Source: CAWEQO01 sp963811225
Lineage (GTDB): Bacteria; Chloroflexota; Anaerolineae; Anaerolineales; Anaerolineaceae
Direction: 5' to 3'
Length of the DNA: 64,000 nucleotides
NCBI GenBank assembly: GCA_963811225.1
Contig: CAWEQO010000002.1
Location: forward strand, 770,318 to 834,317
Below, in pieces: positions 51,273 through 60,313 of the stretch (positions within the stretch are counted from its first letter, which is position 1; every line of letters starts with the position of its first letter). The notes under the pieces were generated by a model. The model searched no databases and was not told the DNA's origin. It was given only the letters and a program-made list of their open reading frames with translations. Position numbers and translations under genes: made by a program.

Positions 51273-52311
51273 CTACGCTTTGACCTTCTCACGCACCAGC
51301 AGATGGTTGAGGACGACAGCAGCCAACAGAACCGTGCCCTTGGCGACAGTCTGCCAGTAAGCCGGGATCACGGTCATCAGTCCAATCGTTACACACATGA
51401 TGATGAGCGACCCGACGACGGTCTTGGCCACCGACCCTTCACCACCGGAGAAAGCGGTCCCTCCCAGCAGCACTGCGATAATACAGTTGAGCTCCATGCC
51501 GTCACCTGAGAGCGGGTCTCCTAGAGACATGTAGCTGGCGCGCGCTACCCCAGCCAGTGCAGCGAACAATCCTACGATAATGTACAGGATCCAGATCATC
51601 TTGACCGAGTTTGATTCCGGAGAGCTCGGCTGCAACCCGGTTGCCGCCGATGGCAGCCGCATATTTTCCAAGGATCGTTTTTCGCTGCACGACGACCAAT
51701 ATCGCGATCACCAAAAGTGCCAGGTAAAACGCCCAGGACATACCGCCCAGGACATCCTTGCGGGCAAAATCGTTGATCCAGCCCGGCATCTGTTGGGTGG
51801 CGCTGCTCTTGACGGCGGAAACCCCATCCGGCACGACGAGCAGGGCGACCCCTTTGAACAGGTTCAGCGTCACCAGGGTGGCGATCACGGGGGTGATGCG
51901 CAGCTTGATAACAATCCAGCCGTTCAGGCTGCCCATGATCACTCCCACGATCAGGGTGATGAGGATCGCGGGAAGGAAACTGAACCCATTCAGCACCATC
52001 CAGGAGAAGACCACCGCGCTCAAGCTCATCGCGCTGCCGACGGAAAGATCGATATACCCGGAGATCATCAGCATGGTGAATGCGCCGCCCAGGATCAAGA
52101 TCGGGACGGAGGTTCGCAACAGGTTGATGATGCTATCTGGGCTAAGGAAAGCTCCGCGTCCGAACAGGCTGACCTGGTCCAGCTTTGCTACGCTAAAGGC
52201 AACCACGATCAGCAGCAGCACGACGTAAATGTAGACTTGCTTGATCGAGGCTCGCACCACGGCCGATCGATCCAAATCCTGTCGAATGGTTTCTGCGCTT
52301 ATGCTTTTCAC
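51273..52311 (-). pseudogene. sugar ABC transporter permease (RbsC/AraH type), one-base frameshift
   Basis: Joined ~345 aa. About eight to ten transmembrane helices; 'MISGYIDLSVGSAMSLSAVV' is the family signature region and 'SGIKL' begins the coupling segment. There the frame breaks: removing one base of the CC at 51605-51606 (plus strand) restores 'SGIKLVKMIWILYIIVGLFA' and runs on through 'NCIIAVLLGGTAFSGGEGSV' to the end. Both halves are well conserved. Confidence 0.9.
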
Positions 52312-52357
52312 GTCACTGCGCTCCTCTGAATATTAACTCGTCTGGTCTGATGCGCAT

Positions 52358-53380
52358 TTAGCTCTTGCGTTTATCGAGGGCGTACCGCTGGGCCAGAATG
52401 GCGATGAAGGTAACAATCCCTTTAAGGGTGAACTGCCAGTCGGGCGAGAGCAGCAGGCCGGTAGCCGACGAGGTCACGATCGAAAGGATGACTGCACCGA
52501 CGAACATACCCATCACCGATCCAAACCCGCCCGCGATGCTGACGCCGCCCAGCAGGGCGATGACCAGCGCATCAAATTCATACCCGTTCGCCTGGCCAGA
52601 CATACCCGATTGGTATTCCGAGGCCAGGAGGATGCCGGTGATACCGGCAAGCAGGGCGCTGAAGATATAAAGGGAGGTGAGGTGGCGGGTAACCATGATA
52701 CCAGAAAGGCGGGCCGCTTCGGGGTTGGAGCCGATCAGGTATGTTCGTCTGCCGGATACGGTAAACTTTTCATAGATGAAAGCGGCGGCGATCAGGACCA
52801 GCATAATCACGACCGAGGCCTTGACGGATGTGCCGGGAACGGTCAGGTTGCCGAGCACACCGAATACCTCCGGCAGGCTGGTGTTGCGCTGCGCGCCCTG
52901 GGTGATCACCTGGGCGGCGCCGCGGGTGAGCATCATCGTGCCCAGCGTGACGATGATCGACGGGACCTTCAGGCGGGCTACGAAGAACGCGTTGATGGCG
53001 CCTACTCCCATGGCACAGAGCAGCGCCAGCGAGATGGCAATCCCATACGGGAGCCCAAGTCCATTCGCCAGCACGTTTTGGGAAACGTTGGCTCCCTGGC
53101 AAAAATAGACCGAGAGAACTCCGGTTAGGGCAATCACCCCACCAACGGACATATCGAAGTTACCGGTGATCAGGAGGAATGTGACCCCGATCCCCAGGAT
53201 GATAACGAACCAGTGGTTCGTTATCAAATTGAGCATATTCTGTGGTTGGTAAAAGTTTGGCACAAAGATACAGGCGATGCCAAACAGGATGACGAGTACG
53301 CCGATCATGAACACGGTGATGAAAAACTCATCGCTCATCCGGCTGCTGATAACCAATTTCTTGACCTGATTGAGTTCCAT
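52358..53380 (-). CDS. sugar ABC transporter permease (RbsC/AraH type)
   Basis: 340 aa from the ATG at 53380 (CCGGAGGAAAG upstream). Multi-pass membrane protein: 'GVTFLLITGNFDMSVGGVIA', 'PSIIVTLGTMMLTRGAAQVI', 'GSNPEAARLSGIMVTRHLTS' (coupling loop), 'DALVIALLGGVSIAGGFGSV'. It pairs with the other permease as a heterodimeric channel fed by the duplicated binding protein. Confidence 0.95.
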   Translation of the reverse strand: MELNQVKKLVISSRMSDEFFITVFMIGVLVILFGIACIFVPNFYQPQNMLNLITNHWFVIILGIGVTFLLITGNFDMSVGGVIALTGVLSVYFCQGANVSQNVLANGLGLPYGIAISLALLCAMGVGAINAFFVARLKVPSIIVTLGTMMLTRGAAQVITQGAQRNTSLPEVFGVLGNLTVPGTSVKASVVIMLVLIAAAFIYEKFTVSGRRTYLIGSNPEAARLSGIMVTRHLTSLYIFSALLAGITGILLASEYQSGMSGQANGYEFDALVIALLGGVSIAGGFGSVMGMFVGAVILSIVTSSATGLLLSPDWQFTLKGIVTFIAILAQRYALDKRKS

Positions 53381-53382
53381 GT

Positions 53383-54874
53383 CTACTTTCCTCCGGTTAC
53401 GATATGGAGGATATTTTCGCTGTCGCAATCACAACCGTTTCGAAGGGTCGCCTTCAGGCTCCCATCGTACAGCAGGTAGATGCTGTCGCAGATATTCATC
53501 ACCTCGGGCAGCTCCGAAGAGAAGATCATGATGGATTTTCCTTCCTTCGAAAGCCGGCGGATGAGGCTGTAGATTTCACTTTTTGCGCCCACGTCGATCC
53601 CGCGGGTCGGCTCGTCCAGCATGAGCAGGTCGGCATCTGCGAAAAGGCACTTGGAGAGAACCACCTTCTGCTGGTTACCACCGGAGAGCTTGGCCGCTTC
53701 CTTTTCGATGCTGTTGGTCGCAATCTTCAACTTATCGACGTATTCGAGGGTGGCGTTCCGCTCCAGGGACGCATTGATGAATCCGCCCTGGGATATCTTT
53801 TCCAGGTTCATCACGGGCACATTGCCACGGATGGTCAGGATGGTGAACAACCCCTGGGACCGCCGCTCTTCAGGCACCAGAGCGATGCCCGCGGCAATGG
53901 CTTTGTCCGGTGCGGGTTGCAGCTTTTTACCTTTGAAAGTAATCTCGCCTTCGTATTCATCGACCCCATAGATTGCGCGGGCAAGCTCGGTTTTGCCTGC
54001 CCCGACCAGTCCGTAGAAGCCGGCGATTTCCCCAGCGTGGATTTTGAAGGACACGTCATTCAGCTTATGGTTGGAGAGGTGATTGGCTTCAAGGATGACA
54101 TCATTGCATTCGTCTTCACGCGGGAGTGTACTGCTCGAAGACGGTTTTCCCGATCATCATCTTGATGAGCTCAGACCGGTCCTGGACCTCTGAAACCGGC
54201 TTGGTATCGATGTGTTTTCCATCACGCATGACCGTCACATAATCTCCCAACTCGAAGATCTCGTCCAAACGATGTGAGATGTAGATGACGGTGACGTTTT
54301 TATCGCGCAGTCCTTTGATGATGGTGAAAAGCCGCGCAATTTCTCCTTCGGAGATCGCAGCCGTCGGCTCGTCCATGATAATGATGTCCGATCCCGCAGC
54401 GACCGCCTTGGCGATTTCGACGATCTGCTTTTTAGCCACGCTGAGCGTCGAGACAAGCTGCCTCGGCTTGATGGACGGCTCCAAGCTGTTCATCACGGTG
54501 ACCATCTGGTTGATTTTGTCGGTTTTTCTTAGGAAACCAAACCTCGTTTCCTCCATCCCCAATGAGAGGTTTTCCTCGACAGTCAACTGGTCAACCACGT
54601 TGAGCTCCTGGAATAGGGTGCTGATCCCTTTTTGCTTGGCATCCCGGGTGCTGCGTGGGTTATAGTCTTCCCCGTTTAAGAGGATCTTTCCACTCGTTCG
54701 AGGGTAGGCGCCGGTCAGCATTTTGATCAGGGTCGATTTTCCCGCACCGTTCTCGCCAACCAGGCAATGGATCGTGTTGCGCTTGATGTCGAAGCTGACA
54801 TGATTGACTGCGCGCACGCCGGGGAAGTCTTTGACCAGGTCCCTGATCTCCAGAACGTTTTCTGTCGATTTCAT
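53383..54874 (-). pseudogene. sugar ABC transporter ATP-binding protein (RbsA type, two ATPase domains), one-base frameshift
   Basis: Joined ~497 aa, the usual length. Domain 1: Walker A 'GENGAGKSTLIKMLTGAYPR', signature 'LSVAKKQIVEIAKAV', Walker B 'IIIMDEPTAA'. Domain 2: degenerate Walker A 'GLVGAGKTELARAIYG', signature 'LSGGNQQKVVLSKCL', Walker B 'LLMLDEPTRGID'. The first frame stops after 'FEQYTPA'. Deleting one base of the GGG at 54122-54124 (plus strand) gives 'EQYTPREDECNDVILEANHL' and joins the second domain. Confidence 0.92.
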
Positions 54875-54891
54875 GCTACCTCTCCCTTGAC

Positions 54892-54928
54892 CTGGCGGGG
54901 GTGGGGGGAATACCTCCTCCCCCGCCAG
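54892..54928 (-). terminator. hairpin between binding protein and ATPase genes
   Basis: CTGGCGGGGG/CCCCCGCCAG, 10-bp stem, between the binding-protein stop and the ATPase start; no T-run. It probably protects the upstream mRNA 3' end or attenuates, as in the other ABC operon of this window. Confidence 0.55.
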
Positions 54929-54961
54929 ATAACAATGGTTATTCGATTGGTTCAGGTAGAG

Positions 54962-57034
54962 TTACTGGACGTTGGTGCCGAACTGGCTGTTGAGCCAGAC
55001 GGCAGCATCTGCCTGAGGCATGGTCCAGAAGGACATGTTGTAGGCTTTATAGAAGAACTGCTCCGCGGGCTGCGAGGTCGGATTGACCGTGCCGTTGGCA
55101 ATGTCCATGATCAGGTCGATGCGGCCGTGCGAGGTTTCGATTGGGGGCAGGCCCATGGAGAGCTTGAGGGAGCTATTGGGGTCGAAGATTTGCTTGTACT
55201 GGACTTCGTCAAAGTCAACGCTGGCGACGATCTCGGTCAGGGGTTTGCCGTTGTCAAACTTGCCGCGGCCCGCCTGGGTCAGCGCGGCCATGGTGCCGAC
55301 GGTCTGACCGGAGGCTTCCGAGTAGATCAGGTTGACTTCGGGGTGAGTGGTCAGGAGGTCTGTGGTGACCTGCTTGGCCTGGTCGGTGCCTTGCGAAACA
55401 TCCAGGCAGCCCAGGTCTGTGGCGGAGGGATCGACGGAGAGCACACCCTGGACCCAGGGGTCGGTGCGGCCGGACTTGACCTCAGTGTGATTGGGCCAGC
55501 CCTCTTCTACCATGACGATCGGCTTGTCGGGGTAAGCGGCTTTCCACTGCTTGGCCATCTCCACGCCCATGGCGAATGAGATGCCGGCCTCGTCGGAACG
55601 GGCCACCGGGAGACCGCTGTCGCCCAAGGGGCTGAAGAAGGTGGTCATGATGATGTCTTTGCCGAGAGCATCTTGCACGGCAGGTTTGACCGCTTCATAG
55701 TCCCAGATGTGCAGCGTGGCTGCGTCCATGCCCTGCGCCAGGATCTGGTCGACGTTTTGGGTCATGACGGCGGAGTCAGCCTTGCCGTCGAAGACAAACA
55801 CATCCGCACCGTACTTTTCCTTGGCATACTTCTTGGCCTCAGCGGCCTGCGCCTGATGGAAGACGTTCGATAGGTCCGACACGAAGAAGGCAATCTTCTT
55901 TACTGTCATGGTCTGAGCCGGAGCCTGGGCTGCGGGCGCCGCGATATTGGTGCCGAACTGGGTGTTGAGCCAGACGGCAGCATCTGCCTGAGGCATGGTC
56001 CAGAAGGACATGTTGTAGGCTTTGTAGAAGAACTGCTCCGCGGGCTGCGAGGTCGAATTGACCGTGCCGTTGGCAATGTCCATGATCAGGTCGATGCGGC
56101 CATCGGCTGTTTCGATTGGGGGCAGGCCCATGGAGAGCTTGAGGGAGCTGTTGGGGTCGTAGATTTGCTTGTACTGGACTTCGTCAAAGTCAACGCTGGC
56201 GACGATCTCGGTCAGCGGTTTGCCGTTGTCAAACTTGCCGCGGCCCGCCTGGGTCAGCGCGGCCATGGTGCCGACGGTCTGACCGGAGGCTTCCGAGTAG
56301 ATCAGGTTGACTTCGGGGTGAGTGGTCAGGAGGTCTGTGGTGACCTGCTTGGCCTGGTCGGTGCCTTGCGAAACATCCAGGCAGCCCAGGTCTGTGGCGG
56401 AGGGATCGACGGAGAGCACGCCCTGGACCCAGGGGTCGGTGCGGCCGGACTTGACCTCAGTGTGATTGGGCCAGCCCTCTTCTACCATGACGATCGGCTT
56501 GTCGGGGTAAGCGGCTTTCCACTGCTTGGCCATCTCCACGCCCATGGCGAATGAGATGCCGGCCTCGTCGGAACGGGCCACCGGGAGACCGCTGTCGCCC
56601 AAGGGGCTGAAGAAGGTGGTCATGATGATGTCTTTGCCGAGAGCATCTTGCACGGCAGGTTTGACCGCTTCATAGTCCCAGATGTGCAGCGTGGCTGCGT
56701 CCATGCCCTGCGCCAGGATCTGGTCGACGTTTTGGGTCATGACGGCGGAGTCAGCCTTGCCGTCGAAGACAAACACATCCGCACCGTACTTTTCCTTGGC
56801 ATACTTCTTGGCCTCAGCGGCCTGCGCCTGATGGAAGACGTTCGATAGGTCCGACACAAAGAAGGCAATCTTCTTTACCTGTTTTGCAGAATCAGAAGCT
56901 GCGGGGGCGGCCGTGTCGGCCGGGGCAGCCGCAGCCTGGGTCGCAGGAACAGGGGCTGCTGCTGGGGCGCAGGCAGACAAAACAAAGCAGGCGAGGACAA
57001 CCAGAGTTACCAGAGCGAACAAGTTCTTTTTCAT
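54962..57034 (-). CDS. sugar ABC transporter binding protein, tandemly duplicated (two binding domains in one chain)
   Basis: 690 aa from the ATG at 57034 (GGAGAG upstream). Signal peptide and lipobox LSAC (Cys22), then an Ala/Pro linker. Two copies follow of a ~310-residue periplasmic-binding domain (type RbsB/Peripla_BP_4) starting 'KKIAFFVSDLSNVFHQAQ', joined by the linker 'AAPAAQAPAQTMT'. The domains differ at only a few residues (e.g. ADGR/SHGR, IYDP/IFDP, NSTS/NPTS). Normal family members have one domain. One lipid anchor would carry two nearly identical binding sites. The operon context predicts a sugar or sugar acid ligand. Confidence 0.92.
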   Translation of the reverse strand: MKKNLFALVTLVVLACFVLSACAPAAAPVPATQAAAAPADTAAPAASDSAKQVKKIAFFVSDLSNVFHQAQAAEAKKYAKEKYGADVFVFDGKADSAVMTQNVDQILAQGMDAATLHIWDYEAVKPAVQDALGKDIIMTTFFSPLGDSGLPVARSDEAGISFAMGVEMAKQWKAAYPDKPIVMVEEGWPNHTEVKSGRTDPWVQGVLSVDPSATDLGCLDVSQGTDQAKQVTTDLLTTHPEVNLIYSEASGQTVGTMAALTQAGRGKFDNGKPLTEIVASVDFDEVQYKQIYDPNSSLKLSMGLPPIETADGRIDLIMDIANGTVNSTSQPAEQFFYKAYNMSFWTMPQADAAVWLNTQFGTNIAAPAAQAPAQTMTVKKIAFFVSDLSNVFHQAQAAEAKKYAKEKYGADVFVFDGKADSAVMTQNVDQILAQGMDAATLHIWDYEAVKPAVQDALGKDIIMTTFFSPLGDSGLPVARSDEAGISFAMGVEMAKQWKAAYPDKPIVMVEEGWPNHTEVKSGRTDPWVQGVLSVDPSATDLGCLDVSQGTDQAKQVTTDLLTTHPEVNLIYSEASGQTVGTMAALTQAGRGKFDNGKPLTEIVASVDFDEVQYKQIFDPNSSLKLSMGLPPIETSHGRIDLIMDIANGTVNPTSQPAEQFFYKAYNMSFWTMPQADAAVWLNSQFGTNVQ
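54972..55903 (-). repeat. direct tandem repeat, copy 2 (C-terminal domain)
   Basis: 932 bp matching 55947-56878 with period 975 bp (325 codons) and roughly ten mismatches seen by eye, about 99 percent identity. The unit is in frame and lies wholly inside the binding-protein gene. Confidence 0.9.
55947..56878 (-). repeat. direct tandem repeat, copy 1 (N-terminal domain)
   Basis: Partner of 54972-55903. The 43 bp between the copies encode a linker unlike the one after the signal peptide. Confidence 0.9.
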
Positions 57035-57114
57035 TGCAAATCTCTCCTCTATCAAGGTCTTGATTTTGCTCATAATGCAATGAAGTGGTAGACTTATGCT
57101 GCTTTTTGTTCTAC

Positions 57115-57158
57115 CGTAGATATCGGCCCTCCAGAGGCTGATATCTACGCTTTTTTTT
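57115..57158 (+). terminator. plus-strand terminator-like hairpin in the binding-protein leader
   Basis: CGTAGATATC/GATATCTACG with an inner GCC/GGC, followed by T8 on the + strand. All flanking genes run on the minus strand, where no T-run follows the stem. It may stop antisense transcription or act as an operator or leader structure. The rest of the 57035-57361 gap shows no gene. Confidence 0.5.
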
Positions 57159-57361
57159 GAGGACCAGGCCTCGGGATAACTTCTTGCAATTATGAGTTTT
57201 GAGACTGGACATATTTGGTATGTTAGAGAGCTTTTCAGTTTGGATTTCAGTCCATTTTGCCTTCCTTTACCCCGGATCATTCTTCTTCCGGGCCACTCCT
57301 CTCTTACTGGTTATGGTTTATCGCGATTTTTGATGGCCAAACGATCCAGGCGGTCCATCGA

Positions 57362-58117
57362 TTAGAACCCGCTGACGTCCTGCGCTAACCCGTAGACCAG
57401 CATTTCGGAAACGCATCCGCCTCGAGTCAGGGCGCACACCTGGTAGACCATATCGGCAAAGTGCTCGGGACGAACCGCCAGATCTTCGTCCCACTCGAAC
57501 TTGTTGACGCCCGCGGCGGCTGTCTGGAACCCGGTGTTGGACCCGCCCGGTACGAGCAGGGTGACGGCAATGCCGTGGGGTCGCAGTTCGGTGTAGAGGC
57601 ACTTACTGAAGGCGTTGACGCCAGCTTTAGCGGCGGAGTATACCGACCACTCCGGCCATGAGCGCCGGTCGCAGGCGCTGGAAACGTTGATGATCTTGCC
57701 GTAGCCCTGCTTCTTGAACTGGGGAGTAAACGTCCGGCAGCTCATGATGGTGCTGGTGAGATTCAGGTCGATGATGCGGCGGTTGGTCTCGTCATCCATT
57801 TCCTCGATTGGGGCAATCTTAAGCGCGCCGCCGGCATAGTTGATCAGGAAATCGACCTTGCCAAACTTCTCCAACGCCTCGGCCAGCGCGCGCTGGGAGG
57901 TCTCCGGCCGGGTAACATCCCCGACGAAGGCGACCACTTGCGAGCCGGCTGCCCGGCAGGCTTCGGCGGTAGCTTCAAGATTATTTGCGTTGATGTCGAT
58001 CAGGACAAGGCAAACCTGGTCCAGTTTGGCGAACAGCTCGGCTGTGGCCTTGGCAAACCCAGATCCGACCCCCGTGATCACAGCGACTTTTCCATTTAGA
58101 GATTCAGCCATATTCAT
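57362..58117 (-). CDS. SDR-family oxidoreductase
   Basis: 251 aa, ATG after AAGGAGAT. Rossmann motif 'ITGVGSGFAKATAELFAKL' (TGxxxGxx), 'DFLINYAGGAL' (NAG position reads NYAG), catalytic Ser in 'IINVSSACD', Tyr-Lys in 'VYSAAKAG'. Asp after strand 2 ('LVLIDINA') predicts NAD(H) preference. In this operon it probably oxidises the imported polyol or aldonate (e.g. L-gulonate to 3-keto-L-gulonate); that substrate is inference. Confidence 0.93.
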   Translation of the reverse strand: MNMAESLNGKVAVITGVGSGFAKATAELFAKLDQVCLVLIDINANNLEATAEACRAAGSQVVAFVGDVTRPETSQRALAEALEKFGKVDFLINYAGGALKIAPIEEMDDETNRRIIDLNLTSTIMSCRTFTPQFKKQGYGKIINVSSACDRRSWPEWSVYSAAKAGVNAFSKCLYTELRPHGIAVTLLVPGGSNTGFQTAAAGVNKFEWDEDLAVRPEHFADMVYQVCALTRGGCVSEMLVYGLAQDVSGF

Positions 58118-58230
58118 ATCTCCTTATTTTGTTTCTGGTTGGATCAAACTGTTGCAAAGCTGGGCTGCAGATTACCCAGTTCTTCATCTTTGATGGCGTC
58201 TGGGAATGCCCCTTGCTCCACCCATTTCGC

Positions 58231-58971
58231 TCACCCCTCCAGCGAACCTTTGAACGCCAGGTCTGTTCGGGAAGAAGCCGCCAAAGTCGATTCAGGGTAG
58301 GAAACGTTGGGAGTTTTAGCCCACAAATCCGCCAGCGCCTGGCGCATCTCTCGGGCAGCTCCTCGTGGATCGGCAGATTCGCGGATGCCGCGCCCGCTGA
58401 TAACGGCGGTGACGGGCAGGTCGGCGAAGAAGGGCAGCAGCTCCATCGTCAGCCCACCGGTTACGGTGATCTTGAAGCCCATGTCGATTAGCTGGCTGAT
58501 CGTGACCTTATCCGCTTCGGTCCACATCCGGCCGGCGGCCTGCGCATCCCACTCGCGGTGGTACACGATCCACTCGACGCCAATGGGCCGCCATTCGGCG
58601 GCGCGGGCGACGATGTCGCGGACGCCGGTTAGCTCCATCAGCACCTGCTTGCCTCGCTTGTGGGCCACATCGAGTGCCTGCCGGATCGTGTCCAGGGTCG
58701 CCCCGCCGATCACGGTCATCATGTCTGCGCCGGCATCGAATGCCATGGCTGCTTCCAACCCACCCACATCCGGCGTTTTTAGATCGGCCAGGATAAGATT
58801 TTCAGGGCAAATCTCGCGCATGGCTCGAACTGCTTCAATCCCGGCGGCTTTGCACAGCGGTGTGCCAATTTCGATAATATCGACTTCGTGGCAGACCTGA
58901 GACGCCAGCACCAGTGCTGGTGGAAGGGAGATGTAGTCCAGCGCGAGCTGGAGCAAAGGTGTGTTCTTCAT
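58231..58971 (-). CDS. ulaD: 3-keto-L-gulonate-6-phosphate decarboxylase-like (UlaD/SgbH, OMPDC superfamily)
   Basis: 246 aa, ATG after GGAGGATAG. Residues matching E. coli UlaD by eye: 'LALDYIS' (Asp12), 'VDIIEIGTPL' (Glu34), 'LADLKTPDVGG' (Asp63, Lys65, Asp68), 'MELTG' (Glu113), 'YHREWDAQAAG' (His138) and 'ITVTGGLTMELLPFF'. One difference stands out: where UlaD has Arg139 this protein has Trp141. The C-terminal ~25 residues extend beyond UlaD. The reaction would give L-xylulose-5-P and CO2. First gene of the minus operon. Confidence 0.88.
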   Translation of the reverse strand: MKNTPLLQLALDYISLPPALVLASQVCHEVDIIEIGTPLCKAAGIEAVRAMREICPENLILADLKTPDVGGLEAAMAFDAGADMMTVIGGATLDTIRQALDVAHKRGKQVLMELTGVRDIVARAAEWRPIGVEWIVYHREWDAQAAGRMWTEADKVTISQLIDMGFKITVTGGLTMELLPFFADLPVTAVISGRGIRESADPRGAAREMRQALADLWAKTPNVSYPESTLAASSRTDLAFKGSLEG

Positions 58972-59233
58972 GGCTTTCTATCCTCCAAATCCGGCTAAGA
59001 ATGCGTTGCGTAGCTAAGATCCCCAAGGTAGGGGGTCTGTTTTCAACGAGGAATACCGGCTAAGTGTGCTTGCGCGCTCGTGTGGGGGCAACATTAATCA
59101 GAGCCCTGGTCAGGTCTGTAATCTACCGGGTAAGGGTAAGCTTTGCTTCAAAACCTGCGTATTCGGTTTGGCTCGAGAAGCTGCTGCAATAAATTTTACT
59201 GTTATAGGTGATTGGTGATATTTTTTTCTTCCT
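58972..59233 (-). other. long 5' leader of the 18-gene operon
   Basis: About 260 nt between the predicted transcription start and the ulaD start codon. It contains nested GCTTC/GAAGC and CAAACC/GGTTTTG stems near 59145-59175 and a CCCC/GGGG hairpin near 59020. No known riboswitch core was recognised. Confidence 0.4.
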
Positions 59234-59239
59234 ATGAAA

Positions 59240-59300
59240 ATTATATCACGCGATTTAGAAATGTCAAGCATTCTTTCATATCTGACCTTTAGTGTCATAT
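59240..59300 (-). promoter_or_regulatory. near-consensus promoter with upstream inverted repeat
   Basis: TTGACA (59267-59262) and TATAAT (59245-59240) with 16-bp spacing; transcription start near 59233 running to the left. Just upstream, TGAC...GTCA within an ATAT-flanked imperfect palindrome at 59278-59300 is a possible operator for the SorC or another regulator. Confidence 0.75.
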
Positions 59301-59305
59301 TTAGA

Positions 59306-59614
59306 TGGCTCCACAACAATACTGGGGATGCCATTGGAGTAGTTCGACAAAAGGTCCGGGCGGCCGGGTGGAATACCTGCGTCTTTGTGAATCAGGAGCG
59401 AGTGGTTTTGGGATTGCTGCGGGGCGACGCCTTACAAGCAGACGCAGAAACGAAAGTCGAGGCGGTGATGGAGCTGGGACCGCGCACGTACAGGCTGAAC
59501 GCTTCGCAGGAGGGCGTCACCGGCTACATGCGCAGGCACCAGACCAACCAGGTGCTGGTAACGGACGCGGATGGGAAACTGGTCGGCATGATCTTGCAGG
59601 ATGGAGAGACTTGA
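59306..59614 (+). pseudogene. CBS-domain protein fragment
   Basis: The translated stretch 'GDAIGVVRQKVRAAGWNTCV' through 'NQVLVTDADGKLVGMILQDG' is a CBS-domain pair (~95 aa) typical of regulatory CBS proteins. There is no credible start: the open frame upstream crosses the minus-strand promoter. It is probably the 3' remnant of a larger gene. Confidence 0.55.
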
Positions 59615-59655
59615 TCTTGAGGGCGGCTGCTATCCATGGAAAGAAGTAAGAACCG

Positions 59656-60081
59656 ATGTCGAAACCAAAAATTATCGTCGTCGACGACGAGCCGAGTATC
59701 TTGAACCTGATCACGGCCTACTTACGACCCGAGGGCTATGCGGTCTACACAGCTGCCGATGGGCCTTCCGGCATGCATGCGGCGTTGGTCTACCAGCCCG
59801 ATCTGGTGGTGCTTGACATCATGCTGCCCGGAATGGACGGGGTTGAGGTGCTGGCGCGCCTGCGGCGCGAGTCGGACGTGTATGTAATCCTGCTGACCGC
59901 CAAGACCAATTTCCAGTGTTACCGTAACCAACCAGCCTTGAGGATCTGTTTGTCTAAGCGCAGCGCAGCGTTTTGCTCTTGCGGTTCACCCTCCTGCCCG
60001 GCCTACGAGGCGGTGCGCCAGTACCTGCCGCAAGGCGGCTGGGTTGGCGGACCGAAGATGGACGCTAAGGGAGCAAATTAG
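59656..60081 (+). pseudogene. truncated response regulator receiver
   Basis: The first ~88 residues are a good receiver: 'KIIVVDDEPSILNLITAYLR', phosphoacceptor 'DLVVLDIMLPGMDGVEVL', 'VILLTAKT'. After 59917 the sequence becomes unrelated Cys/Pro-rich residues, so the conserved Lys and any output domain are lost. It follows the CBS fragment. Confidence 0.75.
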
Positions 60082-60313
60082 CGATCCCTTGCCGTGATTG
60101 GGATACAATCAAGGGGGGAAGCATAGGGATATTGGGCATCCTGCCCAACTCTTAGGCTGGATTTCTGCCGGGTTCTGGGCACAGTTTTAAGGGTTACACC
60201 ATGGGTAAAGGCGACACCCAGGAAACATCGCCAGGCGACGGCCTATCGACGGGCTGAATGCTCTATCGGAATGTCGTAAAAAGGTAAAATTTTTAAGAAG
60301 GAGATAATCCCTG

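Noticed and set aside
54972..56878. Tandem binding-protein repeat as a pure assembly duplication
   Set aside because: The copies carry about ten differences, some changing amino acids, and the junction encodes its own in-frame linker; still worth a long-read check.
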